From: Azoarcus sp. TTM-91
GTDB lineage: Bacteria; Pseudomonadota; Gammaproteobacteria; Burkholderiales; Rhodocyclaceae
Length of the DNA: 38,229 nucleotides
Assembly: GCF_012911025.1 (NCBI RefSeq)
Contig: NZ_WUEI01000040.1
Coordinates: 1 to 38,229, forward strand
Direction: 5' to 3'
In this document: in pieces, positions 8,670 through 18,784 of the stretch
How the letters are laid out: each line of letters opens with the position of its first letter
How positions within the stretch are numbered: the first letter of the stretch is position 1
Notes under the pieces: model-generated
What the model saw: the letters and a program-made list of their open reading frames with translations, nothing else
The model's database searches: none
What the model was told of the DNA's origin: nothing
Made by a program: the position numbers and the translations under genes

Positions 8670-9740
8670 ATGAGCCGTTACTGGAGCCCCATCGTCCGCA
8701 GCCTGACGCCCTATGTGCCGGGCGAGCAACCCAAGCTGGACAAGCTGATCAAGCTCAACACCAATGAGCACCCCTACGGCCCGTCACCGCGGGCGCTCAC
8801 AGCGATCCGCGCAGCAGCGGACGATAGCCTGCGCCTCTACCCCGACCCCAATGCAGACAAGCTGAAGGCCGTGCTGGCGCAGCGCCACAAGCTCACCCCG
8901 GCGCAGATCTTCGTCGGCAACGGCTCGGACGAAGTCCTGGCCCACGCCTTCCTTGCCCTGTTGAAGCAGGACGACCCGCTGTGGTTTCCCGACATCACCT
9001 ACAGCTTCTACCCCGTGTATTGCGGCCTCTATGAGATCGCCTACGAGACCATCCCGCTGGCCGAGGATTACAGCCTGAAGCCTGGCGACTACATGCCGGC
9101 GGCGGGCCGGAGGGCGGGTGCCATCATCTTCGCCAACCCCAACGCCCCGACCGGCCGCCTGCTCGCCCTGGCGGACGTGGAGCGTATCGTGGCCAGCAAC
9201 CCGGATGCGGTAGTGCTGGTGGACGAGGCCTATGTGGACTTCGGTGGCGAGAGCGCAATCCCGCTGGTCGAACGCTATCCCAACCTGCTGGTGGTGCAGA
9301 CCTTCTCCAAGAGCCGCTCCCTCGCAGGCCTGCGGGTGGGCTTCGCCGTGGGCCATCCGGATCTGATCGAAGCGCTGGAGCGGGTGAAGAACAGCTTCAA
9401 CTCCTACCCGCTGGACCGGTTGGCGCTGGCTGGCGCGGTCGCCTCCGTGGAAGACGAAGCTTACTTCCGCGACAGCTGCGAACGGGTAATTTCCAGCCGC
9501 AGCCGCCTGGCCGAGAAGCTGGCGAAACTGGGATTCGAGGTGCTGCCGTCGGTGGCGAACTTCGTATTCGCCCGCCATCCCCGGCACGACGCCGCGGGAT
9601 TGGCGGCCGCGCTGCGCGAGCGGGCGATCATCGTGCGCCACTTCCGCGCGCCGCGCATCGATCAATTCCTGCGCATCACCATAGGCACCGATGCGCAGTG
9701 CGACGCGCTATTGGCCGCGCTAGGCGAGATCCTGGCCTGA
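8670..9740 (+). CDS. hisC: Histidinol-phosphate aminotransferase HisC
   Basis: 356 residues, a fold-type I PLP aminotransferase. The PLP lysine is Lys214 in [15 protein letters not shown]. Other family marks are [30 protein letters not shown] (Asn157) and VDEAYVDF. It converts imidazole-acetol phosphate and glutamate to histidinol phosphate. It occupies the normal slot between hisD and hisB but lies on the opposite strand to every other his gene here. It is therefore divergent from hisB (181 bases) and convergent with hisD (58 bases). Nothing in the protein suggests decay. No strong ribosome site was seen before the ATG. Confidence 0.97.
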   Translation: MSRYWSPIVRSLTPYVPGEQPKLDKLIKLNTNEHPYGPSPRALTAIRAAADDSLRLYPDPNADKLKAVLAQRHKLTPAQIFVGNGSDEVLAHAFLALLKQDDPLWFPDITYSFYPVYCGLYEIAYETIPLAEDYSLKPGDYMPAAGRRAGAIIFANPNAPTGRLLALADVERIVASNPDAVVLVDEAYVDFGGESAIPLVERYPNLLVVQTFSKSRSLAGLRVGFAVGHPDLIEALERVKNSFNSYPLDRLALAGAVASVEDEAYFRDSCERVISSRSRLAEKLAKLGFEVLPSVANFVFARHPRHDAAGLAAALRERAIIVRHFRAPRIDQFLRITIGTDAQCDALLAALGEILA

Positions 9741-9748
9741 AAGGAACT

Positions 9749-9770
9749 CGGCCCTGCAATTGCAGGGCCG
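9749..9770. terminator. Perfect 22-base palindrome between convergent hisC and hisD
   Basis: The 22 bases equal their own reverse complement; the core is GGCCCTGCAATTGCAGGGCC. It folds into a stem of about nine pairs with an AATT loop, placed 8 bases after hisC and 28 bases after the hisD stop on the other strand. There is no T-tract on either side, so it may be a bidirectional terminator or a protein site. Confidence 0.55.
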
Positions 9771-9798
9771 TAACATCAAGCAAGCATCAAGCACAGGC

Positions 9799-11106
9799 TC
9801 AAACCTTGAGCCGCATCTCCGCCGAACGGGCATGAGCCTGCAAGCCTTCGCCGTGGGCCAGCACTGAAGCGACCCTGCCCAGATGCTGGGCGCCAGCCTC
9901 CGAGATATGGACGATGCTGGTCCGCTTCTGGAAGTCATACACGCCCAGCGGCGAAGAAAATCGCGCGCTGCGCATGGTCGGCAGCACGTGGTTGGGGCCA
10001 GCGCAGTAGTCGCCCAGCGCCTCCACCGCCCAGTGACCGACGAAGATGGCGCCGGCGTGGCGAATCTGGTCTATCCACTGCTCTGCCTTCTCCATCGACA
10101 GCTCCAGGTGCTCCGGCGCGATCCGGTTGGCGATGGCGCAGGCCCGCTCCAGGCTGTCCACTTGGATCAACGCGCCGCGGTTGGCCAGCGATTTCGCGAT
10201 GGTCTCCTGGCGCGGCATGGTCGGCAGCAGCCGGTCTATGGCCTCGTGCACCGCATCGATGAAGGACAGATCGGTACACAGCAGGATGGACTGGGCGAGT
10301 TCGTCGTGCTCCGCCTGGGCGAACAGGTCCATCGCTACCCAGTCGGCGTGGCCGCTGCCGTCGGAAATGATCAGCACCTCGGACGGCCCGGCCACCATGT
10401 CGATGCCCACGGCGCCGAACACCCGGCGCTTGGCCTCGGCGACGAAGGCGTTGCCCGGGCCGACGATCTTGTCCACCTGCGGAATGGTCTGGGTACCGTA
10501 GGCCAAGGCAGCCACCGCCTGCGCCCCGCCTATGGTGAAGACACGGTCCACGCCGGTGATCTCGGCCGCCGCGAGCACCAGCGGATTCTTCTCGCCGCGC
10601 GGCGTCGGCACCACCATGATGAGCTCGCCGACGCCGGCCACCTTGGCCGGAATCGCATTCATCAGCACCGAACTCGGGTAGGAGGCGCGGCCGCCCGGCA
10701 CATAAAGGCCGACGCGGTCCAGCGGCGTCACCTTCTGCCCCAGCCGGCTGCCGTCCGCCTCCACATATTCCCAGGACTCCGCCTTCTGCCGCTCGTGGTA
10801 GCTGCGCACCCGCTCAGCGGCGATCACCAGCGCATCGCGCTGGGCGGCGGAGAGGCTCGCCAGCGCCGCCTGCAGCTCATGCCTGGGCAGTTCCAAGGCT
10901 GCCATGTCGTGCACATCGAGATGGTCGAAGCGGCGGGTGTACTCGATGACCGCGGTGTCGCCGGTGGTACGCACGCCGCGCAGGATCTCGGTCACCGCGT
11001 TGTCGATGCGTTCATCCGCCTCCGACTCGAAGGCGAGCAGCGCATCCAGTTCGGCGAAAAAGCCGGGATTGCGGGCATCCAGGCGGCGGATGGCGGTCTT
11101 GCTCAT
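9799..11106 (-). CDS. hisD: Histidinol dehydrogenase HisD
   Basis: 435 residues, full length. It performs the last two NAD-dependent oxidations from histidinol to histidine. Family signatures include [24 protein letters not shown], the zinc/substrate region [19 protein letters not shown] with the catalytic Glu-His pair, and AGPNHVLPT. The start overlaps the hisG stop by ATGA. It is the distal gene of a two-gene hisGD unit, since the next gene, hisC, is convergent. Confidence 0.97.
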   Translation of the reverse strand: MSKTAIRRLDARNPGFFAELDALLAFESEADERIDNAVTEILRGVRTTGDTAVIEYTRRFDHLDVHDMAALELPRHELQAALASLSAAQRDALVIAAERVRSYHERQKAESWEYVEADGSRLGQKVTPLDRVGLYVPGGRASYPSSVLMNAIPAKVAGVGELIMVVPTPRGEKNPLVLAAAEITGVDRVFTIGGAQAVAALAYGTQTIPQVDKIVGPGNAFVAEAKRRVFGAVGIDMVAGPSEVLIISDGSGHADWVAMDLFAQAEHDELAQSILLCTDLSFIDAVHEAIDRLLPTMPRQETIAKSLANRGALIQVDSLERACAIANRIAPEHLELSMEKAEQWIDQIRHAGAIFVGHWAVEALGDYCAGPNHVLPTMRSARFSSPLGVYDFQKRTSIVHISEAGAQHLGRVASVLAHGEGLQAHARSAEMRLKV

Positions 11107-11747
11107 GGCTTCACGGCTCCGGCAAAGGCCTCCAGCACTGGCTGGATGAGGTCACGCTTCAGCTTCAGGGAGGCCTGGTTGACGATGAGGCGGGAGCTGA
11201 TGTCCATGATCTCCTCCACCTCCTCCAGGTTGTTCGCGCGCAGGGTGCCGCCGGTGGACACCAAGTCCACGATGGCGTCGGCCAGGCCGACCAGCGGCGC
11301 CAGTTCCATCGAGCCGTACAGCTTGATCAGGTCGACATGCATGCCCTTGCCGGCGAAGTGGGCCTTGGCACTGTCGATGTACTTGGTGGCGATGCGGATG
11401 CGTCCGCCAGGCCGCGTGGCCGCAGCGTAATCGAAGCCCTTGGGCGCAGCAACGCACAGGCGGCAGCGGGCGATATTGAGGTCCAGCGGCTGGTACAGGC
11501 CGGCGCCGCCATGCTCCAGCAGCACATCCTTGCCGGCGATGCCGAGGTCCGCGGCGCCGTACTGCACATAGGTCGGCGTATCGGTGGCGCGCACGATGAC
11601 CAGGCGCACGTCCGGCCGGTTGGTGCCGATGATGAGCTTGCGCGAAGACTCGGGATTGTCGGTCGGCACGATGCCGGCGGCAGCCAGGAGCGGCAGCGTT
11701 TCCTCGAAGATGCGGCCCTTGGACAGGGCGAGGGTGATGCTGGACAC
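11103..11747 (-). CDS. hisG: ATP phosphoribosyltransferase HisG, short form
   Basis: 214 residues from the GTG at 11747; the frame stays open to 11816 but that part is not family-like. The GTG gives the usual short-form N-terminus [20 protein letters not shown] and has AAGG about nine bases upstream. HisG condenses ATP with PRPP and is the feedback-controlled first step. The C-terminal regulatory ACT-like domain of the long form is missing, as expected for the short form, which needs the partner HisZ. HisZ is not in this window. PRPP-binding segments are visible around [15 protein letters not shown]. It overlaps hisD by four bases. Confidence 0.95.
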   Translation of the reverse strand: MSSITLALSKGRIFEETLPLLAAAGIVPTDNPESSRKLIIGTNRPDVRLVIVRATDTPTYVQYGAADLGIAGKDVLLEHGGAGLYQPLDLNIARCRLCVAAPKGFDYAAATRPGGRIRIATKYIDSAKAHFAGKGMHVDLIKLYGSMELAPLVGLADAIVDLVSTGGTLRANNLEEVEEIMDISSRLIVNQASLKLKRDLIQPVLEAFAGAVKP

Positions 11748-11777
11748 GGACGAAAACCTTGCGGGGATTGGGCCGAC

Positions 11778-11783
11778 ATTGTA
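11778..11783 (-). promoter_or_regulatory. Candidate -10 element for hisGD
   Basis: On the minus strand TACAAT (5 of 6 to consensus) lies 31 bases before the hisG GTG. No clear -35 hexamer is visible. Because the plus-strand rnk gene separates hisG from murA, a separate hisG promoter is expected about here. Confidence 0.35.
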
Positions 11784-11821
11784 ACCCGCGGTGGCTTCTG
11801 TTAGCCTCCGACCCACTGGCT

Positions 11822-11840
11822 GAACCGCCGACGGCGGTTC
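11822..11840 (+). terminator. Intrinsic-terminator-like hairpin in the hisG-rnk gap
   Basis: An 8-bp perfect stem (GAACCGCC/GGCGGTTC) with a GAC loop. On the plus strand it is followed by GGCCTTTTACTTTTT. That polarity would stop a plus-strand transcript, yet no plus-strand gene lies just upstream. It may end an antisense or leader RNA, or be part of the rnk leader. Confidence 0.5.
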
Positions 11841-11949
11841 GGCCTTTTACTTTTTCCGGCGGACTCCCCGCCCCCGTAATCCGCTCGAATCTTCCCGTAT
11901 CGCATAATCGCGATGCGGGCTCTCGACTTCATTACCCAGGAGCAGAACC

Positions 11950-12357
11950 ATGAAACCGGAAATCATCGTTTCGTCCCGCGACCTCGAACGCCTGGAGGCA
12001 CTGCTGTTCGCCCCGGCGGCCCGCGCCCGCGGCGATCTCGATGCCCTGCGCGACGAACTCGAGCGCGCCGACGTGCGCGAGCCGGAGGACATGCCGGCCG
12101 ACGTCATCACCATGAACAGCCGTGCCCGCTTCTGCGAGGAAAACACCGGCCGCGAATATGAGCTGACGCTAGCCTATCCCCGCGAAGCCGACGCCGCGGC
12201 CGGCAAGGTCTCGGTGTTCACCCCGGCGGGTGCCGCCCTGCTCGGCCTGTCGGCCAACCAGAGCATCGACTGGGCCACGCCGGACGGCAAGGCCATCCGC
12301 CTCAAGGTGCTGGAGGTCACCTGGCAGCCGGAAGCGGCCGGCCAGTACGACCTCTGA
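11950..12357 (+). CDS. rnk: Regulator of nucleoside diphosphate kinase, GreA/GreB-like (Rnk)
   Basis: 135 residues with a helical N-terminus (SSRDLERLEALL...) and a C-terminal FKBP-like GreA/GreB domain, seen in MNSRARFCEEN, ELTLAYPREAD, VFTPAGAALLGLSANQSIDW and KVLEVTWQPEAAGQ. Rnk proteins bind RNA polymerase near the secondary channel and were first noted for restoring nucleoside diphosphate kinase levels. AGGAG lies nine bases before the ATG. It sits alone on the plus strand between murA and hisG, both on the minus strand, and so breaks the usual murA-hisG run. Confidence 0.9.
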   Translation: MKPEIIVSSRDLERLEALLFAPAARARGDLDALRDELERADVREPEDMPADVITMNSRARFCEENTGREYELTLAYPREADAAAGKVSVFTPAGAALLGLSANQSIDWATPDGKAIRLKVLEVTWQPEAAGQYDL

Positions 12358-12416
12358 TGCCGGTCGCGGGCGCGGTGGCTGCAAGCACCGCCGCGCCGCA
12401 ACGGCGGGGATCGCGT

Positions 12417-13670
<1,254 letters not shown>

Positions 13671-13681
13671 CTAGATTCCGT

Positions 13682-13939
13682 TCAGAGACCGAGTTCGCCG
13701 CGCACCGTTTCCCACTTGGCCGGCGTGTAGGTCTGCAACTGCAGGGCGTGGATTTCGTTGCCCATCAGCGCCCCCAGCGAGGCATACACTGCCTGGTGCT
13801 GACGCACCATGGGCTTGCCCTCGAAGGCTGCGCTGACAACGATACCGGTGAAGTGAACTCCGTCGTCGCCCTCGATGGCGACGAAGTCACAGGGCAGGCT
13901 TGCACCGATCAGGCGCTTGATTTCATTCGCGTCGAACAT
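13682..13939 (-). CDS. ibaG: BolA-family protein, IbaG type
   Basis: 85 residues, one BolA/KH-like domain. The conserved part is FEGKPMVRQHQAVYASLGALMGNEIHALQLQTYTP, whose histidines take part in Fe-S cluster binding with monothiol glutaredoxins in this family. The position directly before murA matches ibaG (yrbA) of other Proteobacteria. It lies 12 bases after the ABC permease gene and 11 before murA, and is probably co-transcribed. A role in iron-sulphur or acid-stress physiology is family knowledge. Confidence 0.92.
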   Translation of the reverse strand: MFDANEIKRLIGASLPCDFVAIEGDDGVHFTGIVVSAAFEGKPMVRQHQAVYASLGALMGNEIHALQLQTYTPAKWETVRGELGL

Positions 13940-13951
13940 GTCTTGATCACC

Positions 13952-14773
13952 TCATGCACGCAGCTTGTAGCCCCGGGCGAGCATGGCCAGGGTAAGCACT
14001 GCGAGCGCAACGAAACAGAAACCGACCACGGCCAGGGAGAGCCACGGCGAGACATCGGACTGGCCGAAGAAGCCGTAGCGGAAGCCGTCGATCATGTAGA
14101 AGAACGGATTGGCGTGGGACACATCCTGCCACAGCGGCGGCAGGGAATGAATGGAGTAGAACACGCCGGAAAGCATGGTCAGCGGCATGATCAGGAAGTT
14201 CTGGAAAGCGGCGAGCTGGTCGAACTTGTCTGCCTGGATACCGGCGATCACGCCCAGCGAGCCGAGGAAAGCGCCCCCGAGTACACCGAACGCCAGCACC
14301 CACAGCGGATGCGCCAGCGGCAGATGGACGAAGGGGATGGACACCAGCAGCACGCCGACGCCGACGAACAGGCCACGCAGCACCGAGGCGATCACGTAAG
14401 CGGAATAGAACTCGCGGTAGGACAGCGGCGGCAGCAGCACGAACACGATGTTGCCGGTGATCTTGCTCTGGATCAGCGAAGAGGAGCTGTTGGCGAAGGC
14501 GTTCTGCAGCAGCGACATCATCGCCAGGCCAGGCACCAGGAAGGCGGTGTAATCCACTTCGCCGTAGCCGGTCACATGGCGGTCCAGCACATGGGCGAAG
14601 ATCAGCAGGAAGAGCACCGCGTTGAGCACCGGCGCCGCCACCGTCTGGAAAGCCACCTTCCAGAAACGCAGCACTTCCTTGTACAACAGGGTGCGGAAGC
14701 CGGCCAGCGGCACTTCGCGCCCCACCGGAGGCAGGTCGACCGGACGGCCGGCGTGTTGCGACACTTCAGGCAC
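13952..14773 (-). CDS. ABC-2 type transporter permease (YadH-like)
   Basis: 273 residues with six predicted membrane helices. It opens with a cytoplasmic GFRTLLYKEVLRFWKVAFQTVAAP block and contains SKITGNIVFVLLPPLSYREFYSAYV and the late NPFFYMIDGFRYGFFG motif common to ABC-2 (DrrB/YadH-like) permeases. It pairs with the ATPase upstream, overlapping its stop by 8 bases. The substrate is not known. Placement between mla and ibaG-murA fits a cell-envelope lipid or polymer exporter, which is an inference. Confidence 0.9.
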   Translation of the reverse strand: MPEVSQHAGRPVDLPPVGREVPLAGFRTLLYKEVLRFWKVAFQTVAAPVLNAVLFLLIFAHVLDRHVTGYGEVDYTAFLVPGLAMMSLLQNAFANSSSSLIQSKITGNIVFVLLPPLSYREFYSAYVIASVLRGLFVGVGVLLVSIPFVHLPLAHPLWVLAFGVLGGAFLGSLGVIAGIQADKFDQLAAFQNFLIMPLTMLSGVFYSIHSLPPLWQDVSHANPFFYMIDGFRYGFFGQSDVSPWLSLAVVGFCFVALAVLTLAMLARGYKLRA

Positions 14774-15662
14774 TGTGCATCACCTCGACGAATACCCGCT
14801 CCAGGTCCGGCTCGCCCAGGCGCATCTCGATCAGGCCGGCGCCCGCCTCGCGCAAGCGCGTCAGCAGCGTCTCGACTTCGAGATAGCCCTCGAAGGCAAA
14901 CTCCATCCAGCCCGCCTCGCCATTCACGCCACCCAGGCTCGCCGCGATTTCCGGCCGCGCCACCCGCACGCTCAGCGTATGGGTGGCAAAGCGCTGCAGC
15001 AGGTTGGCGGTGGAGTCCAGCGCCACCACCCGGCCGCCCTTCAGCATGGCGATGCGGCCACATAGCGTTTCCGCTTCTTCCAGGTAATGGGTGGTCAACA
15101 CGATGGTATGGCCGTCGCGATTGAGCTTGCGGATGAACTGCCACAGCCCCTGCCGTAGTTCGACATCCACACCGGCGGTGGGCTCGTCCAGCACGATGAC
15201 CGGCGGCCGATGCACCAGCGCCTGGGCAACCAGCACCCGGCGTTTCATGCCGCCGGACAGGGCACGCATGTTCTGGTGCGCCTTGGCGGTCAGGTCCAGG
15301 CTGGCGAGGATCTCGTCTATCCAGTCGTCGTTGCCGCGGATACCAAAGTAGCCGGACTGGATGCGCAACATCTCGCGCACCGAAAAGAAGGGATCGAACA
15401 CCAATTCCTGTGGCACCACGCCCAACCGACGGCGGGCGTTGCGGTAGTCGGAAACCACATCGTGCCCCATCACTTCCAGCGTACCGTCATCCGGTCGCAC
15501 CAGCCCGGCGAGGGCGGAAATCAGCGTGGTCTTGCCGGCACCGTTGGGGCCGAGCAGGCCGAAGAACTCGCCCTGCTCGATTTCCAGATCGACCCCGCCG
15601 AGCGCCTGCAGCGTGCCATAACGCTTGGTGACACCGGAAATGCGGATTGCGGGCAGGGTCAT
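14766..15662 (-). CDS. ABC transporter ATP-binding protein (YadG-like)
   Basis: 298 residues. Walker A is GPNGAGKTT (about 38-46), the Q-loop lies in VVPQELVFDPFFSV, the signature is LSGGMKRRV, Walker B is VIVLDEPTAGVD and the switch His is in LTTHYLEEAETLC. About 80 residues follow the core domain, as in exporter ATPases of the DrrA/YadG class. It forms a transporter with the permease encoded just downstream, with 8 bases of overlap. It starts 11 bases after the mlaB stop, so it belongs to the mla transcription unit. Confidence 0.93.
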   Translation of the reverse strand: MTLPAIRISGVTKRYGTLQALGGVDLEIEQGEFFGLLGPNGAGKTTLISALAGLVRPDDGTLEVMGHDVVSDYRNARRRLGVVPQELVFDPFFSVREMLRIQSGYFGIRGNDDWIDEILASLDLTAKAHQNMRALSGGMKRRVLVAQALVHRPPVIVLDEPTAGVDVELRQGLWQFIRKLNRDGHTIVLTTHYLEEAETLCGRIAMLKGGRVVALDSTANLLQRFATHTLSVRVARPEIAASLGGVNGEAGWMEFAFEGYLEVETLLTRLREAGAGLIEMRLGEPDLERVFVEVMHSA

Positions 15663-15673
15663 CGAAACAGCTT

Positions 15674-15952
15674 TCAGGGGGCCAGAGGCAGGAGGTCTTG
15701 GATACCGTAGAGTTCGGCGAGGCTTTGCAGGCCGCGGGGCAGGCCGCGCACCTGAACCTGGTGACCGGCTTCGCGACCGGCGCGCAGCCAGTCGAGCAGC
15801 AAGCCCAGGGCGGCGGAGTCCGCCTCGGCGATGGCGGCGAAGTCTATCACCACGTCTCCGGCGGCAACAGCATCCCGCCCACGCTGCAGAACTTCCGGCG
15901 CGGTCCGCATGGTCAGCGGGCCATTGAGGCGCAGCACGCCCGCCTCGTTCAC
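15674..15952 (-). CDS. mlaB: STAS-domain protein MlaB
   Basis: 92 residues from a GTG at 15952, the only start in this frame downstream of mlaC. The STAS fold is visible as LRLNGPLTMRTAPEVL, VVIDFAAIAEADSAALGLLLDWLR and a C-terminal LAELYGIQDLLPL. MlaB binds and stabilises the MlaF ATPase in the MlaFEDB phospholipid transporter at the inner membrane. An ATG overlapping the mlaC stop region opens a different frame of only 15 codons, so the start is the least certain point. It lies between mlaC and the YadG-like ATPase. Confidence 0.85.
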   Translation of the reverse strand: MNEAGVLRLNGPLTMRTAPEVLQRGRDAVAAGDVVIDFAAIAEADSAALGLLLDWLRAGREAGHQVQVRGLPRGLQSLAELYGIQDLLPLAP

Positions 15953-15992
15953 CGCGCCACCCGCACCGTCGCCAGGAAAAGGCCGGACAGGC

Positions 15993-16622
15993 TCATGCGC
16001 CGGCCTTGCCGCTTTCGAGCGCGCGATTCTTTTCCTGCAGCGAGCGGATCAAGCCATCGACGCCGCCGGTACGGATCTCCTGAGCGAAAGTGCCCCGGTA
16101 GTTGGTCACCAGGCTGACGCCGGCGACGATGACGTCGAACACCTTCCAGCCGTCGTTCCCTTTCTCCAGCATGTAGTCGATGCCGATGGCCTGGGCGCCG
16201 GGCTGGCGGACTTCGGTACGCACCTGTACCGAGGTGTCGGCGGGCGCCATGCGCAGCGGCTTGAAGTCGATGGTCTGGTCGCGGTACTGGGTCAGCGCAT
16301 TGGAGTAGGTGCGCACCAGCAGGGTACGGAAAGCGTCGGTCAGCGCCTGCTGCTGGTCCGGCGAGGCGCTGCGCCAGTCGCGGCCGACGGCGAGCATGGT
16401 CATGCGGCGGAAGTTGAAGTGCGGCAGCACTTTCTCATCCACCAGCTGCAACACCTTGCGGGTGTCGCCGCCCTGGATGGCCTTGTCCTGGCGGACGATG
16501 GCGAGCACTTCGTTGGTCACGTCGCGCACCAGCACATCCGGCGCACCATTGGGTTCGGCCGCCTGCGCAGGGGCAAGGAGGGCGGTCATCAAGACCGCCA
16601 GGCAAGCAAGGAGTTTTCTCAT
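15993..16622 (-). CDS. mlaC: Periplasmic phospholipid-binding protein MlaC
   Basis: 209 residues. The signal peptide ends near PAQA-AE (about 22), followed by the MlaC/Ttg2D domain with VLPHFNFRRMTMLAVGRDW, FRTLLVRTYSNAL and VDYMLEK-like (IDYMLEKGNDGWKVFDVIVAGVSL) blocks. MlaC ferries phospholipid between MlaA at the outer membrane and MlaFEDB at the inner membrane. It overlaps mlaA by ATGA and precedes mlaB by 40 bases. Confidence 0.96.
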   Translation of the reverse strand: MRKLLACLAVLMTALLAPAQAAEPNGAPDVLVRDVTNEVLAIVRQDKAIQGGDTRKVLQLVDEKVLPHFNFRRMTMLAVGRDWRSASPDQQQALTDAFRTLLVRTYSNALTQYRDQTIDFKPLRMAPADTSVQVRTEVRQPGAQAIGIDYMLEKGNDGWKVFDVIVAGVSLVTNYRGTFAQEIRTGGVDGLIRSLQEKNRALESGKAGA

Positions 16623-17488
16623 TCTGTGTCCCGATTCCTGGGGGCAGCGGCCAGGGCCGCCGGAGTAGCTCCGACATTCCCCACCGCGACCAGTTCAAGC
16701 CGCTCTACCGCCGAATGGGCGGCTGCATCGGTTCCGCGGCCCAGCGCCGCGGCATCATCCTCGGCGTCGAAATCCTCGTACATATTCGTCGGGTTGCCGT
16801 CGTTCACCTTGTAGCGGCGCTGCTGCAGGTAGAAGTCGCGGATGTAGGCGTACTTGTCCAGCGTACCCTCGTCCACCGTGCGCTCGGTACCCAGCAGGCG
16901 GGCACGGGTATCGATGACGCGCAACCCGGTGAGCGAGTTGCGCACCGGGACGTCGCTGATGCCGGTGACCGGATCGGCGTAGAGGTCCAGCGCCAGGCCG
17001 GCACTGTCGCGTACCGTGCGAGGCCCGAAGAAGGGCAGCACCACGTAGGCGCCCTCGCCCACACCCCAGGTGCCCAGGGTCTGGCCGAAGTCTTCGTCAT
17101 GCTTGGTGAAGCCCATCTCGCTGGCGATGTCGAGAATGCCCGCGAAGCCGAAGAAAGTATTGACGAGCACCCGCATGCCGTCGGATAGCGCGTCCTGCGG
17201 CTTGCCCTGCAGCAGGTTGTTGGCGCCTATCCAGACGTCGCCGATGTTGCTGAACACGTTGCCGATGGCAATGCGCAGCGGCGTGGGCGTGACGGTATCG
17301 TAGCCCTGGGCGACGGGCTTCAGCACCGCACGGTCGACCTGCTCGTTGAACGAGAACATCGCCCGGTTGTAGCCCTCCAGCGGATCGTCCGGATTGGCCG
17401 GACGGCTGGCACACCCGACCGCCAGCAGGCTGACACAGGCCAGCGCCAGCGCTTTGCTGCGGGCGGATGAAGCGGCAGCGTTCCTCAT
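16619..17488 (-). CDS. mlaA: Outer-membrane lipoprotein MlaA (VacJ)
   Basis: 289 residues from the ATG at 17488, which has an AGGGAGAAGAG site upstream; a GTG 8 codons earlier (17512) is less likely. The lipoprotein signal ends at LAVGC, with the lipobox Cys near residue 27. MlaA blocks are DPLEGYNRAMFSFNEQVD, RVLVNTFFGFAGILDIASEMG, DFGQTLGTWGVGEGAYVVLPFFGPRTVRD and YADP. MlaA removes mislocalised phospholipid from the outer leaflet. The last 60 or so residues are an acidic then Ala-rich tail beyond the conserved domain. It lies inside the mla operon, whereas E. coli encodes it elsewhere. Confidence 0.95.
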   Translation of the reverse strand: MRNAAASSARSKALALACVSLLAVGCASRPANPDDPLEGYNRAMFSFNEQVDRAVLKPVAQGYDTVTPTPLRIAIGNVFSNIGDVWIGANNLLQGKPQDALSDGMRVLVNTFFGFAGILDIASEMGFTKHDEDFGQTLGTWGVGEGAYVVLPFFGPRTVRDSAGLALDLYADPVTGISDVPVRNSLTGLRVIDTRARLLGTERTVDEGTLDKYAYIRDFYLQQRRYKVNDGNPTNMYEDFDAEDDAAALGRGTDAAAHSAVERLELVAVGNVGATPAALAAAPRNRDTE

Positions 17489-17516
17489 CGTTCTCTTCTC
17501 CCTTGCGGACACCGGT

Positions 17517-17996
17517 TCACTTCTGCGGCTCAGCGGAAGGCTCGGCCGCCTTGTTGAACAGGAACTGCCCGATCAGCTTTTCCAGCACGACGGCAGACTG
17601 GGTGATCTGCACCCGGTCGCCGTTCTTGAACACGGCCTCGTCCGCGCCCGGCTCCAGGCCGACGTATTGCTCGCCGAGCAGGCCGGAGGTGAGGATGGTG
17701 GCGATGGTGTCGCGCGGAAATTCGTAGCGGTTGTCGATATCCAGCCGCACCATCGCGCGGAAGCTCTTCTCGTCGAAACGGATGTCGGCCACCCGGCCCA
17801 CCAGCACGCCCGCGCTCTTCACCGGCGCCTTCACCTTGAGGCCGCCGATGTTGTCGAAGGGCGCCTCCACCGAATAGGTGGCGTTGCCGCCCAGGCCGGA
17901 GAAGTTGCCCACCTTGAGCGCGAGGAACACCAGGGCGCCGAAGCCGAGAACGACGAAGAGCCCCACCCAAAGATCAAGCGTTTTGCGACTCATCAT
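17517..17996 (-). CDS. mlaD: MCE-domain protein MlaD
   Basis: 159 residues. One N-terminal membrane helix (LWVGLFVVLGFGALVFLAL) is followed by an MCE domain (about 38-118) with VEAPFDNIGGLKVKAPVKSAGVLVGRV and TILTSGLLGEQYVGLEPG. MlaD forms the hexameric periplasmic ring of the MlaFEDB complex. Two ATGs in a row occur at the start, and the first overlaps the mlaE stop (ATGATGA). Spacing to mlaA is 28 bases. Confidence 0.96.
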   Translation of the reverse strand: MMSRKTLDLWVGLFVVLGFGALVFLALKVGNFSGLGGNATYSVEAPFDNIGGLKVKAPVKSAGVLVGRVADIRFDEKSFRAMVRLDIDNRYEFPRDTIATILTSGLLGEQYVGLEPGADEAVFKNGDRVQITQSAVVLEKLIGQFLFNKAAEPSAEPQK

Positions 17997-18784
17997 TGTC
18001 CCCGGAACATGAAGGAAGTCAGTACGAAGTCGAGGGCCAGGATGGCCAGCGCGGAGCTCACCACCGTGCGGGTGATGGCCCGCGATACGCCCTCGGCCGT
18101 GGGCGTGCAGTCGTAGCCCTCGAAGACCGCGATCAGCGATACCGCGACGCCGAACACGAAGGATTTGATGACGCCGTTCATCACGTCGTAGCGCACATCC
18201 ACCGCCGCCTGCATCTGCGACCAGAAGGCGCCATCATCCACGCCGATGAACACCACGCCGATCAACCAGCCGCCGAAGATGCCCATGGCGGAGAACATCG
18301 CCGCCAGCAGCGGCATGGAGATCACGCCGCCCCAGAAGCGAGGGGCGACCACGCGGGCGATGGGATTCACCGCCATCATGTCCATCGCCTTCAGCTGCTC
18401 GGTGGTCTTCATCAGGCCGATCTCGGCGGTCACCGCCGAACCGGCACGGCTGGCGAACAGCAGCGCCGCCACCACCGGGCCCAGCTCGCGCAGCAGCGAC
18501 AGCGCCACCATGGTGCCCAGCGCGTCGCTGGAACCGAAGCGCTGCAGGATGTCGTAGCCCTGCAAGCCCAGCACCAGGCCGACGAAAAGGCCGGATACAA
18601 GGATGATCAGCAGCGACAGCGCGCCGCTGAAGTAGATCTCGCGTATGGTCAGCGGCAGCCGCCGCAGCGACTGGCCGGAATACAACAGCACCAGACCGAG
18701 GAAGCGGGTAGCGAAACCCAGCCGCCAGACGCCATCCACCGCCATCGCGCCGATGCGGCGCAGGAAATTCGCCAGGCCGCTCAT
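17993..18784 (-). CDS. mlaE: Lipid-transport permease MlaE
   Basis: 263 residues from the ATG at 18784. The ATG one codon earlier (18787) is only three bases from GGAGG, while 18784 has a spacing of six. Much longer open frame upstream runs through mlaF and is not coding. The MlaE/YrbE permease family is marked by FLGLVLLYSGQSLRRLPLTIREIYFSGALSLLIILVSGLFVGLVLGLQGYDIL, ASRAGSAVTAEIGLMKTTEQLKAMDMMAVNPI and a late FEGYDCTPTAEGVSRA. It is the integral membrane subunit of MlaFEDB. It overlaps mlaF by one base and mlaD by four. Confidence 0.96.
   Translation of the reverse strand: MSGLANFLRRIGAMAVDGVWRLGFATRFLGLVLLYSGQSLRRLPLTIREIYFSGALSLLIILVSGLFVGLVLGLQGYDILQRFGSSDALGTMVALSLLRELGPVVAALLFASRAGSAVTAEIGLMKTTEQLKAMDMMAVNPIARVVAPRFWGGVISMPLLAAMFSAMGIFGGWLIGVVFIGVDDGAFWSQMQAAVDVRYDVMNGVIKSFVFGVAVSLIAVFEGYDCTPTAEGVSRAITRTVVSSALAILALDFVLTSFMFRGQ

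Noticed and set aside
15953..15998. Possible frameshift joining an ATG near the mlaC stop to mlaB
   Set aside because: The ATG frame (starting MSLSGLFLA) ends after 15 codons. MlaB from the GTG at 15952 already has a full STAS domain, so no frameshift needs to be assumed.
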